From the NCBI GenBank assembly GCA_964419255.1, contig CAYQOU010000063.1, forward strand, positions 1 through 24,127: a stretch of DNA of 24,127 nucleotides. Direction: 5' to 3'. Of the stretch, positions 8,573-15,637 are shown in pieces. The first letter of the stretch is position 1; the number at the start of each line of letters is the position of its first letter. The DNA is from CAZPHU01 sp964419255 (GTDB taxonomy: Bacteria; Fibrobacterota; Chitinivibrionia; Chitinivibrionales; CAYFVL01). The notes below the pieces were generated by a model. It worked only from the letters and a program-made list of their open reading frames with translations. It was not told the DNA's origin and made no database searches. Made by a program: the position numbers and the translations under genes.

Positions 8573-8660
8573 AATCCTGGAAAATCCTCGAAGGGTAGAC
8601 CGCGTGATTTGTTCGACCCTTCCGCCCTCAGGTAAATGTGCGACTGTTCCGCCCAAAACT
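8573..8660 (+). repeat. Copy A of a short dispersed imperfect repeat
   Basis: The core at 8612-8645 matches 14669-14705 in 28 of 34 aligned positions with one 3-base gap (both contain TTCGAC, CTTC, CCCTCA and GCGACT in order). The similarity extends weakly upstream (AATCC, AAAATCCT) and downstream (CAAAAC). It is intergenic in both places. It could be a non-coding mobile repeat remnant or a conserved regulatory element. Confidence 0.45.
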
Positions 8661-8780
8661 CCTTATCTTAGGTTCAAATTATTGTATTACGCTGAGATAC
8701 GTCAATTATTTTACTGTATGGACGGCTATAAAAAATGATGCGTCGCACATGATTTGCGCAATGCCTTGCTTCTCTTTCTT

Positions 8781-8810
8781 TTGCACGTACACTTTTTGCT
8801 ATATTAATAA
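8781..8810 (+). promoter_or_regulatory. Candidate promoter of the small membrane protein/STAS/manA operon
   Basis: TTGCAC (8781-8786) and TAATAA (8805-8810) are spaced by 18 bases. The ATG at 8817 follows at once and no Shine-Dalgarno site precedes it, so the mRNA would begin at or near the start codon, as in leaderless transcripts. Confidence 0.35.
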
Positions 8811-8816
8811 CAACTT

Positions 8817-9002
8817 ATGACACCACTCATAGCTCTAATAATACGGTTGCTGCTTATTTTCATATTCGTTCAAATCGTGCGGCAGATTTTTTTTCCCCGC
8901 GATACCCGTATCCATACAGGGGACAATAAGAGCAAATCACCCGGACGGTTTGATACATCGGGCCAGAATGTTTCAGATGGTAAATTTAAAGATCTAAAAT
9001 AG
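8817..9002 (+). CDS. Small single-pass membrane protein
   Basis: A 61-residue protein with one hydrophobic helix (about 3-22, IALIIRLLLIFIFVQIV), then a polar, positively charged tail rich in Lys, Ser and Gly that ends GKFKDLK. Predicted to be inner-membrane with a cytoplasmic tail. It is first in a plus-strand unit and is followed 24 bases later by the STAS gene, which does have a strong ribosome site. I do not recognise a family; short anchors with this kind of charged tail are common unnamed genes. The lack of a Shine-Dalgarno site is its odd feature. Confidence 0.7.
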   Translation: MTPLIALIIRLLLIFIFVQIVRQIFFPRDTRIHTGDNKSKSPGRFDTSGQNVSDGKFKDLK

Positions 9003-9026
9003 GGTGCCAAAATCAGGAGGTCTCAG

Positions 9027-9380
9027 GTGAATGTATCAGTCTCTCAGCAACCGCCATTTACGATAATCACCGTTAGTGGACGTATCGATTGGGAACAGTC
9101 ACGTGAGTTGGACGAGTTAATTCGAAGAGTTATCGAGGAGGGGCATTATCACCTGGTATTTGACCTCGATGGGGTGAATTTTATTTCCAGTGGCGGAATC
9201 GGAGCCCTGGTATATAACCTGAAAACAGTCAAAAATTTTAATGGCTCAATGTATCTTATTTACTCGAATAACTACTTGAAATTTATTTTTGAGACATTAA
9301 AGTTCCATATTATCTTCGAAGGGAACATTTTCTCTTCACTGGAACAGTTTCGCAAAAAAAGAATCGATATACAGGAGTAA
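9027..9380 (+). CDS. STAS-domain protein (anti-sigma-factor antagonist type)
   Basis: A 117-residue single-domain STAS protein like SpoIIAA/RsbV. These bind anti-sigma kinases and are switched by serine phosphorylation. The strand-helix pattern is intact and the DLDGVNFISSGGIGAL segment (47-61) holds the phosphorylatable Ser54/Ser55 position. The GTG start at 9027 has AGGAGG (9015-9020) six bases upstream. No kinase or sigma factor is encoded nearby, so its partner lies elsewhere. It could serve sigma regulation or another partner-switching system. It ends three bases before manA, whose ribosome site lies inside its last codons. Confidence 0.9.
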   Translation: MNVSVSQQPPFTIITVSGRIDWEQSRELDELIRRVIEEGHYHLVFDLDGVNFISSGGIGALVYNLKTVKNFNGSMYLIYSNNYLKFIFETLKFHIIFEGNIFSSLEQFRKKRIDIQE

Positions 9381-9383
9381 TCT

Positions 9384-10490
9384 ATGGCAGCTCAGGAGCT
9401 TCCCCCAATAGTTTTTGAGCCTATTCTGAAAGAAAAAATCTGGGGTGGGAATAATCTGTCTCGGAAACTACATAAACATCTCCCATCCCACGCCAAAATC
9501 GGAGAATCCTGGGAGCTGTCCAGCTATGGAAACGACCTTTCCACCGCCTCATCCGAGCCGGTAGCCGGGATGGTTATCAGCGATCTTCTCAGGATATATG
9601 GCGAATCGATTCTGGGAGTCTCCGGCGATTCAAACTATTTCCCCCTTCTCTTCAAGTTTATCGATGCGCAGGAGAGGCTGTCGGTGCAGGTGCATCCCGA
9701 TGATCGACAGGCCCGGAGTCGCGGGCTGGGTCAGTTTGGCAAGTCGGAATGCTGGTATGTGGTGGACGCCAAACCGGATGCCTGCATCATTGCCGGATTT
9801 AAACCCGGGACGACAATCGAAGATATCAAACAGGCAATAGAAACAAAAACACTCGAACAGCTGCTCAACTATACACCCATATCGGCCGGGGATGTCATTT
9901 TTGTTCCCGCCGGTACGGTACACGCAATCATGGAAGGCACCCTTATTTATGAGGTTCAGGAAACCTCCGATACCACCTTCCGACTCTACGACTGGGATCG
10001 TGTAGATGATCGGGGTAACCGTCGACGTCTGCATATCGAAGAGTCGCTTGCTGTCCTCGATACCTCCTGTCAGGAGCATTGCAAGATCGCACCGGTGGAG
10101 TGTGGAGACATATCCCGCGGCATTCATGCCTTTCGCGCGGTATGTAAGTATTTTGCCATCGAGGAGTATCGGCTTGAAGGGGAGAATCATATCGATATGC
10201 CTTCAAAGAAATCTTTTCAGGTGGTCACGGTTTTAGACGGCGTTGCAACGATTCGTACCGATGCGGGAGTCAGTGATGCTGCTGTCGGAAAGACACTGCT
10301 TATTCCGGCACTCAGTAAAGACGTCCAGATAGAAACAACGTCCGGCGCCAATTTTCTGGTGACTTCTGTTCCCGATATACCCGAAGAAATTATCAAGCCG
10401 CTGAGAGCCGCTGGGATTTCGGACAGCAAAATCGCAGCCCTTGGTGGGCATAGCAGCAGAAATGATATCATACCCTTACTTCGGGGGTAA
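9384..10490 (+). CDS. manA: Mannose-6-phosphate isomerase, class I-like
   Basis: A 368-residue zinc isomerase that interconverts fructose-6-phosphate and mannose-6-phosphate, feeding GDP-mannose and surface polysaccharide synthesis. Zinc ligands are visible: Gln102 and His104 in QVHPDD, Glu122 in GKSECWYV, His180 in PAGTVHAI. The conserved LYDWDR motif with its catalytic Arg follows at about 201-206. The N-terminal KIWGG motif and length fit the shorter bacterial (Bacillus-type) ManA. AGGAG lies seven bases before the ATG. It is the last gene of the 8817-10490 unit; the STAS gene is an unusual partner for it. Confidence 0.92.
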   Translation: MAAQELPPIVFEPILKEKIWGGNNLSRKLHKHLPSHAKIGESWELSSYGNDLSTASSEPVAGMVISDLLRIYGESILGVSGDSNYFPLLFKFIDAQERLSVQVHPDDRQARSRGLGQFGKSECWYVVDAKPDACIIAGFKPGTTIEDIKQAIETKTLEQLLNYTPISAGDVIFVPAGTVHAIMEGTLIYEVQETSDTTFRLYDWDRVDDRGNRRRLHIEESLAVLDTSCQEHCKIAPVECGDISRGIHAFRAVCKYFAIEEYRLEGENHIDMPSKKSFQVVTVLDGVATIRTDAGVSDAAVGKTLLIPALSKDVQIETTSGANFLVTSVPDIPEEIIKPLRAAGISDSKIAALGGHSSRNDIIPLLRG

Positions 10491-10653
10491 AAAGCACTCG
10501 CCTGTTCAGCAGTGCCTCGGTTGTGCGTAAAAATCTTTCTTTGCATGTTCCTATGGAGGGGGTGAAGAATCCTGCCGTAAAATGCCGTCCTCGTTTTGTC
10601 CATGATAGCGCAGCGCTCAGCCTTTTACCTAAACTGGCGGTTTGTTTCTTCAT
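10468..10653 (-). CDS. Doubtful small basic ORF at the end of the ABC operon
   Basis: Sixty-one codons begin with ATGA overlapping the permease stop (10650-10653), the same overlap seen elsewhere in this window. The product starts MKKQTASLGKRL and is strongly basic, with no membrane segment. It overlaps the convergent manA end by 23 bases and has no ribosome site of its own. It may be a translationally coupled small gene or chance. Confidence 0.25.
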   Translation of the reverse strand: MKKQTASLGKRLSAALSWTKRGRHFTAGFFTPSIGTCKERFLRTTEALLNRRVLFTPEVRV

Positions 10654-11438
10654 GATGATGCTGAGCTGTATGCCCGCAGACCGGCCCGCCAGAAAACAAG
10701 CACTGCTGCACCAAAAGCCAGAGTTACAGATATAAGGTGCAGAAAAGTGCTCCAGCGAAACGGTTCCAGAAAAAGTCGTGCAGGATATGAGGCCATGAGC
10801 GCAAAGGGCAGTACTGTGGTGAGCACTATTCGTGTTACGCCGATGTAGATACGGTCGGGTCTTTCAATAAATCGCGTCAAATGCCAGAACACCAGCTCAA
10901 GGCCCCTGCCCTGATGAAGCCAGAATACCGGAATGATCATGGCCATTCTCACCAGATATCTCAGAATAAACCCGATGCCGATCATCAAGACGAAAAAAGC
11001 AACCTCTCCGATGGTGACCGGTCCGCCGTACTGGTATAATGCCCAATACAGAATTACAAAAGAGACCAGAAGGTTTACGAATGAGTTTGCGGCAAAATCG
11101 CGGAAACTGAGGAAAAAGAGGGAAGATACCGGTCTGATCAGGTAATAGTCAAGGTCTCCCTTATTAACATAGAGAGGGAGAAACCAGAGATTGTTGGAAA
11201 GGATGGTCATACTCAAGGCATCCAGCAGAAGAAATCCTGCGATAAATACCATTATCTGTTCTTCACTCCATCCGCCAAGCACAGGCGTGTGAAGGAAAAT
11301 GACTTTATAGAAGCCGATATTTATGGCATAAAACAGCAGATCCATGAAAATCCGGAAAAAGAAATCGACTCTAAATTCCATGGCTCTGCTAAAAGAAAAA
11401 CGCAGGAAATATCCATACAATCGGATATATCTCAGCAT
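10650..11438 (-). CDS. ABC-2 type permease (DUF990 family), second subunit
   Basis: A 262-residue integral membrane protein with about six hydrophobic segments, starting MLRYIRLYGYFLRFSF. The ATG at 11438 overlaps the previous permease's stop by one base (TGATG); the longer upstream extension of the frame lies inside that gene and is a shadow. It pairs with the preceding permease and ATPase as an exporter of the COG4586/COG4587/COG3694 type, which is often annotated as viologen or multidrug export. The substrate cannot be inferred. Confidence 0.88.
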   Translation of the reverse strand: MLRYIRLYGYFLRFSFSRAMEFRVDFFFRIFMDLLFYAINIGFYKVIFLHTPVLGGWSEEQIMVFIAGFLLLDALSMTILSNNLWFLPLYVNKGDLDYYLIRPVSSLFFLSFRDFAANSFVNLLVSFVILYWALYQYGGPVTIGEVAFFVLMIGIGFILRYLVRMAMIIPVFWLHQGRGLELVFWHLTRFIERPDRIYIGVTRIVLTTVLPFALMASYPARLFLEPFRWSTFLHLISVTLAFGAAVLVFWRAGLRAYSSASS

Positions 11439-12247
11439 CAGATCCCCACTCCCGTGTAGTGATACTTGCCCCGTGTCCACACCAGTGAGGTTAGAAAGGT
11501 GGTGATTACCGCCCATACACTCAAGATTGCCATTCCCAGCATCCATGCACCTACAGAATTGAGGCCAAGAAATGTTCTGACCGGAAAGGATATAAAATAG
11601 GAAAAGGGGAGGAGTTGCAGTGTCGTATGCGCCCAGTCGGGAAAAAGGGACAATGGGATCATCGCCCCGCCCAGTAGACCGGTGGCAAACCTGACAACCA
11701 CTACAAGGCTCCATACGTTATCGGCCCAGAAAGCAACCATTTCGATGCCGGCGATAGTGACAAAATAAACGTAAGATGCAAGAATTATGGCTGTGATAGA
11801 GCCGATGATTGAAAAAAGTGATACAGAAAACCCTCGAGGGACACCGATCAGAAAAGCAAACAGCAGCATCGCAACAGCGAACTGGAGCAGGAAAATTGTC
11901 ATATAGGATGCGTGGGAAGAGAGTTTGTATTTGAAAAAGGATACCGGGTATACCAGATATCTGTTAAGACTCCCTTCGTAAATCTCCTGAGAAATGGTGC
12001 CCATTTCCGCACCCTGTACGGCTTTGCCGATCAATGGTGCGACCAGGTAGTAGAGCATCATACCCGCAAAAGTAAATTCCTGTATCTGTTTCACATCGCG
12101 AAAATCGAATATGGCTTTCCAGAGAAAGTATGCGACGCCAAGCTGTGCGGCAACCGAGCCGAGAAACTGTATCCAGAAATCGGCGCGATAAGAGAGGATC
12201 TTTCTCACCTCCATCGTATATACCGCCCAAAGCCACCGAAGATTCAT
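11438..12247 (-). CDS. ABC-2 type permease (DUF990 family), first subunit
   Basis: A 269-residue membrane protein with about six transmembrane helices, beginning MNLRWLWAVYTMEVRKILSY, the usual basic amphipathic start of DUF990 permeases. It begins six bases after the ATPase stop and overlaps the next permease by one base, so the two permeases are probably made in equal amounts and form a heterodimer with two ATPases. Confidence 0.88.
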   Translation of the reverse strand: MNLRWLWAVYTMEVRKILSYRADFWIQFLGSVAAQLGVAYFLWKAIFDFRDVKQIQEFTFAGMMLYYLVAPLIGKAVQGAEMGTISQEIYEGSLNRYLVYPVSFFKYKLSSHASYMTIFLLQFAVAMLLFAFLIGVPRGFSVSLFSIIGSITAIILASYVYFVTIAGIEMVAFWADNVWSLVVVVRFATGLLGGAMIPLSLFPDWAHTTLQLLPFSYFISFPVRTFLGLNSVGAWMLGMAILSVWAVITTFLTSLVWTRGKYHYTGVGI

Positions 12248-12253
12248 AAAAGA

Positions 12254-13282
12254 CTATTCTCCCTGCTGTATAGCCTCTATTATGGTAGAGACATCTTCAT
12301 CTTCGATATTGATATCTGTGACAGGATAGTGATCGATGAGATAACCGGCTGCTTGCATGGTTTTGGCCCTGTCAACTTTTACCGTTATCGCATCTCGCTT
12401 CATAGATACCACCTCACCAGCCTGAGCGGGAAAACCGGTGACCGATGTATCGATATCATCCGTTTTTTCAGGGTCAAATCGTGCAGTGACGAGTTTATAC
12501 TGTGCATATTCGTTGATGACCGTTGAAAGATCACCCTCGTAAACCACCTCTCCTCTTCGAAGTACAACGATGCGTTTGCACAGTCGACGAATATCTTCGA
12601 TATAGTGAGAGGTCAGAATCATGGCCGGATTGTGTTCACGGCGATAATCCAGAATGAATGCCCGTATGGCTCGCTGAGCGGTTATATCCAGTCCGATGGT
12701 AGGCTCATCGAGAAAAACCACTCCAGGCCGGTGCAGCAGAGCGGCAATGAGTTCCATTTTCATGCGCTCTCCCAGACTCAGTCGACGTATCTGGGTGGTA
12801 AGAAGCGCCTCAACTCCCAGTGTTTGCGCCAGATAGTCTATTCTTTTCTGGTGCTCGCGATGAGGGATGCGATATATCTCCCGTAAAAGCAGAAAACAGT
12901 CGGCAGCGGGTAGATCCCACCAGAGTTGGGCTTTTTGACCCATTATCAGGGATATACGACTGCGAAACTCATTTTTACGACTCCAGGGATCATGACCAAG
13001 CACGGAAACAGAACCCCGGGTGGGGTGAATGATGCCCGCCAGTATCTTCACCAGCGTTGTTTTCCCGGCCCCGTTTGCACCAAGCAAACCGACGATCTCT
13101 CCTGGCCAGACCTGCAAAGAAACATTCTTGAGTGCCTGTTTACGCACCTTTTCGCGTACAAATAAGGAACGTATCGAACCTCGCAGCCCCGGCTGCTTGG
13201 TATGTACCCAGAAATCCTTGCAGGTATTCTGTACTTCAATGATCGGCTGTTGACTATCCACATTTACCATCCCGCAATTCAT
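12254..13282 (-). CDS. ABC transporter ATP-binding protein of the three-gene DUF990 exporter
   Basis: A 342-residue ATPase. Walker A is GLLGANGAGKTT (65-76), the signature is LSLGER (168-173), and Walker B is VVFLDEP (188-194), followed by GLD and a switch His in LTSHYIED. About 100 extra C-terminal residues after the core are typical of COG4586. The start is uncertain: ATG 13282 has AGGA almost touching it, while ATG 13270 has the same AGGA 13 bases away. It leads the exporter operon. Confidence 0.92.
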   Translation of the reverse strand: MNCGMVNVDSQQPIIEVQNTCKDFWVHTKQPGLRGSIRSLFVREKVRKQALKNVSLQVWPGEIVGLLGANGAGKTTLVKILAGIIHPTRGSVSVLGHDPWSRKNEFRSRISLIMGQKAQLWWDLPAADCFLLLREIYRIPHREHQKRIDYLAQTLGVEALLTTQIRRLSLGERMKMELIAALLHRPGVVFLDEPTIGLDITAQRAIRAFILDYRREHNPAMILTSHYIEDIRRLCKRIVVLRRGEVVYEGDLSTVINEYAQYKLVTARFDPEKTDDIDTSVTGFPAQAGEVVSMKRDAITVKVDRAKTMQAAGYLIDHYPVTDINIEDEDVSTIIEAIQQGE

Positions 13283-13765
13283 ATCCTAAATCGTCATGAA
13301 AAATATATGGTAACCGCCAGGTATGTGTCACTTGGATCGGCCCCATCCGTAGTAAACGGTTACGTTCACTGCTATTCTTACACAATCAGTTCTGTTCACA
13401 TCCCTTTTCTCAGACACCATAGCAGGCTCTGAGCCGATGAGTCGTGGGATTGGCTGAAAACAGTGAAAGAGGCAATGATGTGAGCATCTTAGGTATGTCC
13501 GAGATTGCTTGAGTCCTTGTACTCCAGAGGAATATTGTGCGAATCACCGCCAGAAACGCTCAATGCATGCCGTTTTGTCTGATATTATTGGAAACACAGG
13601 ATTCATACCCCTGATATATATTTCAGGTACAAAGGAGCCTCGCTAAAGACAGGTACTCGGTTCCCCTTTCTTCACCCCGGCAGGTATACGTCTGGCATGA
13701 TATGCACCTGGCCGAACCGTTTCTCACGACAAAAGAAATTCGAAACACTTTTACGGGGAACTATC
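13283..13765. other. Intergenic region upstream of the ABC operon and DUF4380 gene
   Basis: This 483-base stretch lies between divergent genes. It holds one arm of the 15-base inverted repeat (13430-13444), a short palindrome CCTGA-N8-TCAGG at 13610-13627 next to AT-rich sequence, and the 7-base inverted pair GTAACCG/CGGTTAC (13310-13316, 13357-13363). No convincing ORF was found. Confidence 0.4.
13430..13444 (+). repeat. Left arm of a 15-base inverted repeat around the DUF4380 gene
   Basis: TGAGCCGATGAGTCG here is the exact reverse complement of 14701-14715, and the match continues imperfectly on the far side of the core. The two arms enclose the DUF4380 gene. The right arm lies inside repeat copy B. 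Confidence 0.6.
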
Positions 13766-14635
13766 ATGTTGATTGACTGTGAAAAAGGCAGTGCACCGTC
13801 ATCCATTAAAAGTTTGCGTATCGGTTCCGCACATGCGGGCGGTAGGTACGTCATCAGTCAGCATAACGTTTCCTTGACCGTTGATCCACATCTGGGTGGC
13901 AGAATCGTTTCACTGACCTGTGATGGTGATGAGGTTCTCTACACACAGGGAGATATGTGCGGATCGACTTTCTGGCCCTCTCCTCAAAATGTTTGGCACT
14001 GGCCGCCGCCTGCTGCCATAGATAATCAGCCATATCAGATAGAGGAAAAGGATACCTCTTTTTCGATCCTCAGCTCTGTATGTCCTGCAACCGGTCTGCA
14101 GGTACGTAAAAAAATCCACATCGATAAATCGGGTTGCATCAAGATCAGCTACGAGATGATAAACAACTCGTCACAAGATGTGCGGTTTTCACCGTGGGAG
14201 ATTACGCGTGTGTGCGCCGGAGGTACAGTCTTTTTCCCACAGGGGGATGACATTTCGGTACCTTCCGATCTGGTCCCCACCCGGGAAGATTCGATTGTCT
14301 GGTATAATCGCCGGGATAATAAAAAGAAGCTATTTCGTGATGGCTTGGAGGGTTGGATAGCTCATCTGGCCGGCAGGCATGTTCTCATAAAATCATGGGA
14401 AGAAGATGTCCAGCCGGTCGATTTCGCTCCAAATGAAGCTGAAATCGAACTCTACAGTGCCACAGATTACCTGGAGGTTGAGGTGCAGGGTAAATATCTG
14501 CCAATGAGTCCGGGGCAAACGGTTACCTGGGATGTTTACTGGCGGCTTAAGGTCGTTCCAAATACGATTGATACCAGAATCGGATCACCTGCATTGGTCG
14601 ATTTTGTGCGTAAACACGTGGGTATAGATTCCTGA
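13766..14635 (+). CDS. DUF4380 domain protein (galactose-mutarotase-like beta-sandwich)
   Basis: A 289-residue DUF4380 protein. The ATG at 13766 has GGGGA seven bases upstream and gives the usual family length; an ATG at 13697 adds 23 unconserved residues. Diagnostic segments are LGGRIVSL near the start, then STFWPSPQ followed by WHWPPP, and SPWEITRV later with a Gly-rich FFPQGDD. These belong to a sugar-binding/mutarotase-like supersandwich fold. Members are thought to bind or process carbohydrates, but no activity is established. There is no signal peptide, so it may be cytoplasmic. It stands alone between two arms of an inverted repeat. Confidence 0.85.
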   Translation: MLIDCEKGSAPSSIKSLRIGSAHAGGRYVISQHNVSLTVDPHLGGRIVSLTCDGDEVLYTQGDMCGSTFWPSPQNVWHWPPPAAIDNQPYQIEEKDTSFSILSSVCPATGLQVRKKIHIDKSGCIKISYEMINNSSQDVRFSPWEITRVCAGGTVFFPQGDDISVPSDLVPTREDSIVWYNRRDNKKKLFRDGLEGWIAHLAGRHVLIKSWEEDVQPVDFAPNEAEIELYSATDYLEVEVQGKYLPMSPGQTVTWDVYWRLKVVPNTIDTRIGSPALVDFVRKHVGIDS

Positions 14636-14720
14636 ATCCCGGCAAAATCCTTCCAGAGTTACAATTTTTTCGACTCTTCTGTGCCCCTCAAGAAATTGCG
14701 CGACTCATCGGCTCAAAACC
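14635..14720 (+). repeat. Copy B of the dispersed repeat, containing the right inverted-repeat arm
   Basis: It starts at the DUF4380 stop codon and matches copy A (core 14669-14705 versus 8612-8645). The segment 14701-14715 is the reverse complement of 13430-13444. A related core (GAGTCGCGCAA) also occurs near 20693-20704 on the opposite strand. Confidence 0.45.
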
Positions 14721-14830
14721 GCTCGGCCGGTGAGTATGAAGACTTCGGATCAACCGTTTTTCTGAACGGCTGAAAGAAAACCGACGAAAAGTGCGAAAAA
14801 AAGTGTGCACGAAAAAAAATTATTCTACCT

Positions 14831-14881
14831 TTTGTGATTACGATCACAGACGTTTGAGTAAAAACAGTGTACATTTATATA
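14831..14881 (+). promoter_or_regulatory. CRP-type site and promoter of the 22-codon gene
   Basis: TGTGA-TTACGA-TCACA (14833-14848) is a perfect CRP-consensus palindrome. TACATT (14870-14875) is placed so that the site centre lies about 41.5 bases before the predicted start of transcription, a class II arrangement; TATATA (14876-14881) with TTGAGT (14854-14859) is the alternative. The extended motif TTTGTGA-N6-TCACAGAC is shared with the two sites near 15.5 kb. Confidence 0.65.
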
Positions 14882-14907
14882 GCGCTTTTTTTTACAGGAG
14901 GGTCAGC

Positions 14908-14976
14908 ATGCGCATGGTTGTCACATCCAGCATAATTGCCGCGCTGATTATGATTATAGGTTCCGTGGTGCGGTAA
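14908..14976 (+). CDS. 22-residue hydrophobic peptide gene
   Basis: AGGAGG (14896-14901) stands six bases before the ATG. The product begins MRMVVTSSIIAALIMIIG and ends SVVR: one short transmembrane segment with basic ends, as in KdpF/CydX-like subunits or type I toxin peptides. A promoter with a CRP-type site precedes it and a long terminator hairpin follows 23 bases after the stop, giving a self-contained transcript of about 170 bases. The codon count is too small for family assignment. The complete expression architecture is the main support; the alternative is an sRNA with an incidental ORF. Confidence 0.6.
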   Translation: MRMVVTSSIIAALIMIIGSVVR

Positions 14977-14999
14977 GCAATTTTTTCTTTTTACGTTTG

Positions 15000-15056
15000 G
15001 GGCAGTGAAGGATGGTCGTTCGCAAGAGTATGCCTTCTCCACTGCCTGTTTTTTTT
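15000..15056 (+). terminator. Terminator of the 22-codon gene
   Basis: Long hairpin in which GGCAGTG pairs with CACTGCC and an inner AAGG pairs with CCTT, followed by TGTTTTTTTT. Confidence 0.75.
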
Positions 15057-15156
15057 GGCGGGGGGGCGATTTATTTGTCCGGGTGTTTTTGTTTTTCCTG
15101 ATTGCTTCAACCTTGATAATTGATTCTACGGCTTCACCGGAATTGGTAAAAAGAAA

Positions 15157-15190
15157 AAAGCACGTTCCGAATAGAGTCGGAACGTGCTTT
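15157..15190 (-). terminator. Perfect 14-base-pair hairpin, best read as a minus-strand terminator
   Basis: The arms at 15157-15170 and 15177-15190 are perfect complements with a 6-base loop. On the minus strand the stem is followed by a long T-rich run (TTTTTTCTTTTT); on the plus strand only TTT follows. It could stop read-through from the 53-codon gene, whose own terminator lies upstream of it in the direction of transcription. Confidence 0.7.
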
Positions 15191-15238
15191 AATTATAAGT
15201 CGGTTCTCTAAAGAGAATCGGCCATTCTGGTATGTGAT

Positions 15239-15266
15239 AAAAATGGGGCATCCTGGCGCACCCCAT
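15239..15266 (-). terminator. Terminator directly after the 53-codon gene
   Basis: On the minus strand ATGGGG pairs with CCCCAT (15261-15266 with 15243-15248, extended by two wobble pairs), then TTTTT. The stem starts immediately after the TAG stop. Confidence 0.65.
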
Positions 15267-15428
15267 CTAGATGCTCACTTTATCAGAATGACAGGGACTT
15301 TCTGAATAGTTTAGAAAAATGAAAAGGGTTATCAAGAGAGACAAAAAGCCTGATAAGAGAAGCGATATATAAAAAGATCTGCACTTATGATAACGAAAAT
15401 GAATGATGGGGTTTGTTTTGCTGTGCAT
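15267..15428 (-). CDS. 53-residue small membrane protein
   Basis: ATG at 15428, stop TAG at 15267-15269. A basic N-terminus (HFRYHKCR at about 10-17) is followed by one transmembrane helix (FYISLLLSGFLSLLITLFIF, about 19-38) and a short polar tail with one Cys. The positive-inside rule predicts the N-terminus in the cytoplasm. AGG lies five bases before the ATG, a modest ribosome site. Two CRP-type sites with well-placed -10 boxes lie upstream and a terminator touches the stop. This gene is easily missed because of its length. No family is recognised; it is distinct from the 22-residue peptide but shares its promoter design. Confidence 0.6.
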   Translation of the reverse strand: MHSKTNPIIHFRYHKCRSFYISLLLSGFLSLLITLFIFLNYSESPCHSDKVSI

Positions 15429-15463
15429 GTTGCCTGTGATTATCTTTTTTTAACACTGTTTTA

Positions 15464-15508
15464 AATATGCTTTCTCCCTCTCAATTTGTCTGTGACGACA
15501 GTCACAAA
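15464..15508 (-). promoter_or_regulatory. CRP-type site 2 and -10 box for the 53-codon gene
   Basis: TGTGA-CGACAG-TCACA (15491-15506) is a perfect CRP-consensus palindrome. On the minus strand it reads TTTGTGA-N6-TCACAGAC, and CATATT (15469-15464) sits 32 bases from the site centre, as at the 22-codon gene. Confidence 0.6.
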
Positions 15509-15555
15509 CGTGCACTTTTTTCTCTTTTTTTTCAGGCCAGCCGAAAAAAACAATA

Positions 15556-15600
15556 AAAATAGGGTCTTATCGGGTTGTTGTCAGTGATACATGTCACAAA
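15556..15600 (-). promoter_or_regulatory. CRP-type site 3, tandem with site 2
   Basis: On the minus strand it reads TTTGTGA-N6-TCACTGAC (palindrome 15583-15598, one mismatch from consensus), with TATTTT (15561-15556) again 32 bases from the centre. It may serve a second, upstream start for the 53-codon gene. Confidence 0.5.
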
Positions 15601-15637
15601 CAGAGTCGTTTTTTTTGCGATTATTTGCCTGTAACCA

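Larger units (their letters stand above)
8451..8816. other. Intergenic region between the MoxR operon and the small-membrane-protein operon
   Basis: This 366-base gap between divergent units must contain both promoters. It also holds copy A of a dispersed imperfect repeat (8573-8660). ORFs crossing it lack start signals and overlap the repeat, so I do not call them. Confidence 0.5.

Noticed and set aside
8638..8820. 60-codon ORF ending in an ATGA overlap with the small membrane protein
   Set aside because: It starts with GTG inside the dispersed repeat, has no ribosome site and no protein-like pattern; the overlap is likely chance.
15005..15211. 68-codon plus-strand ORF with a hydrophobic stretch
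   Set aside because: It lies across the terminator of the 22-codon gene and the 14-base-pair hairpin, which explain the sequence better.
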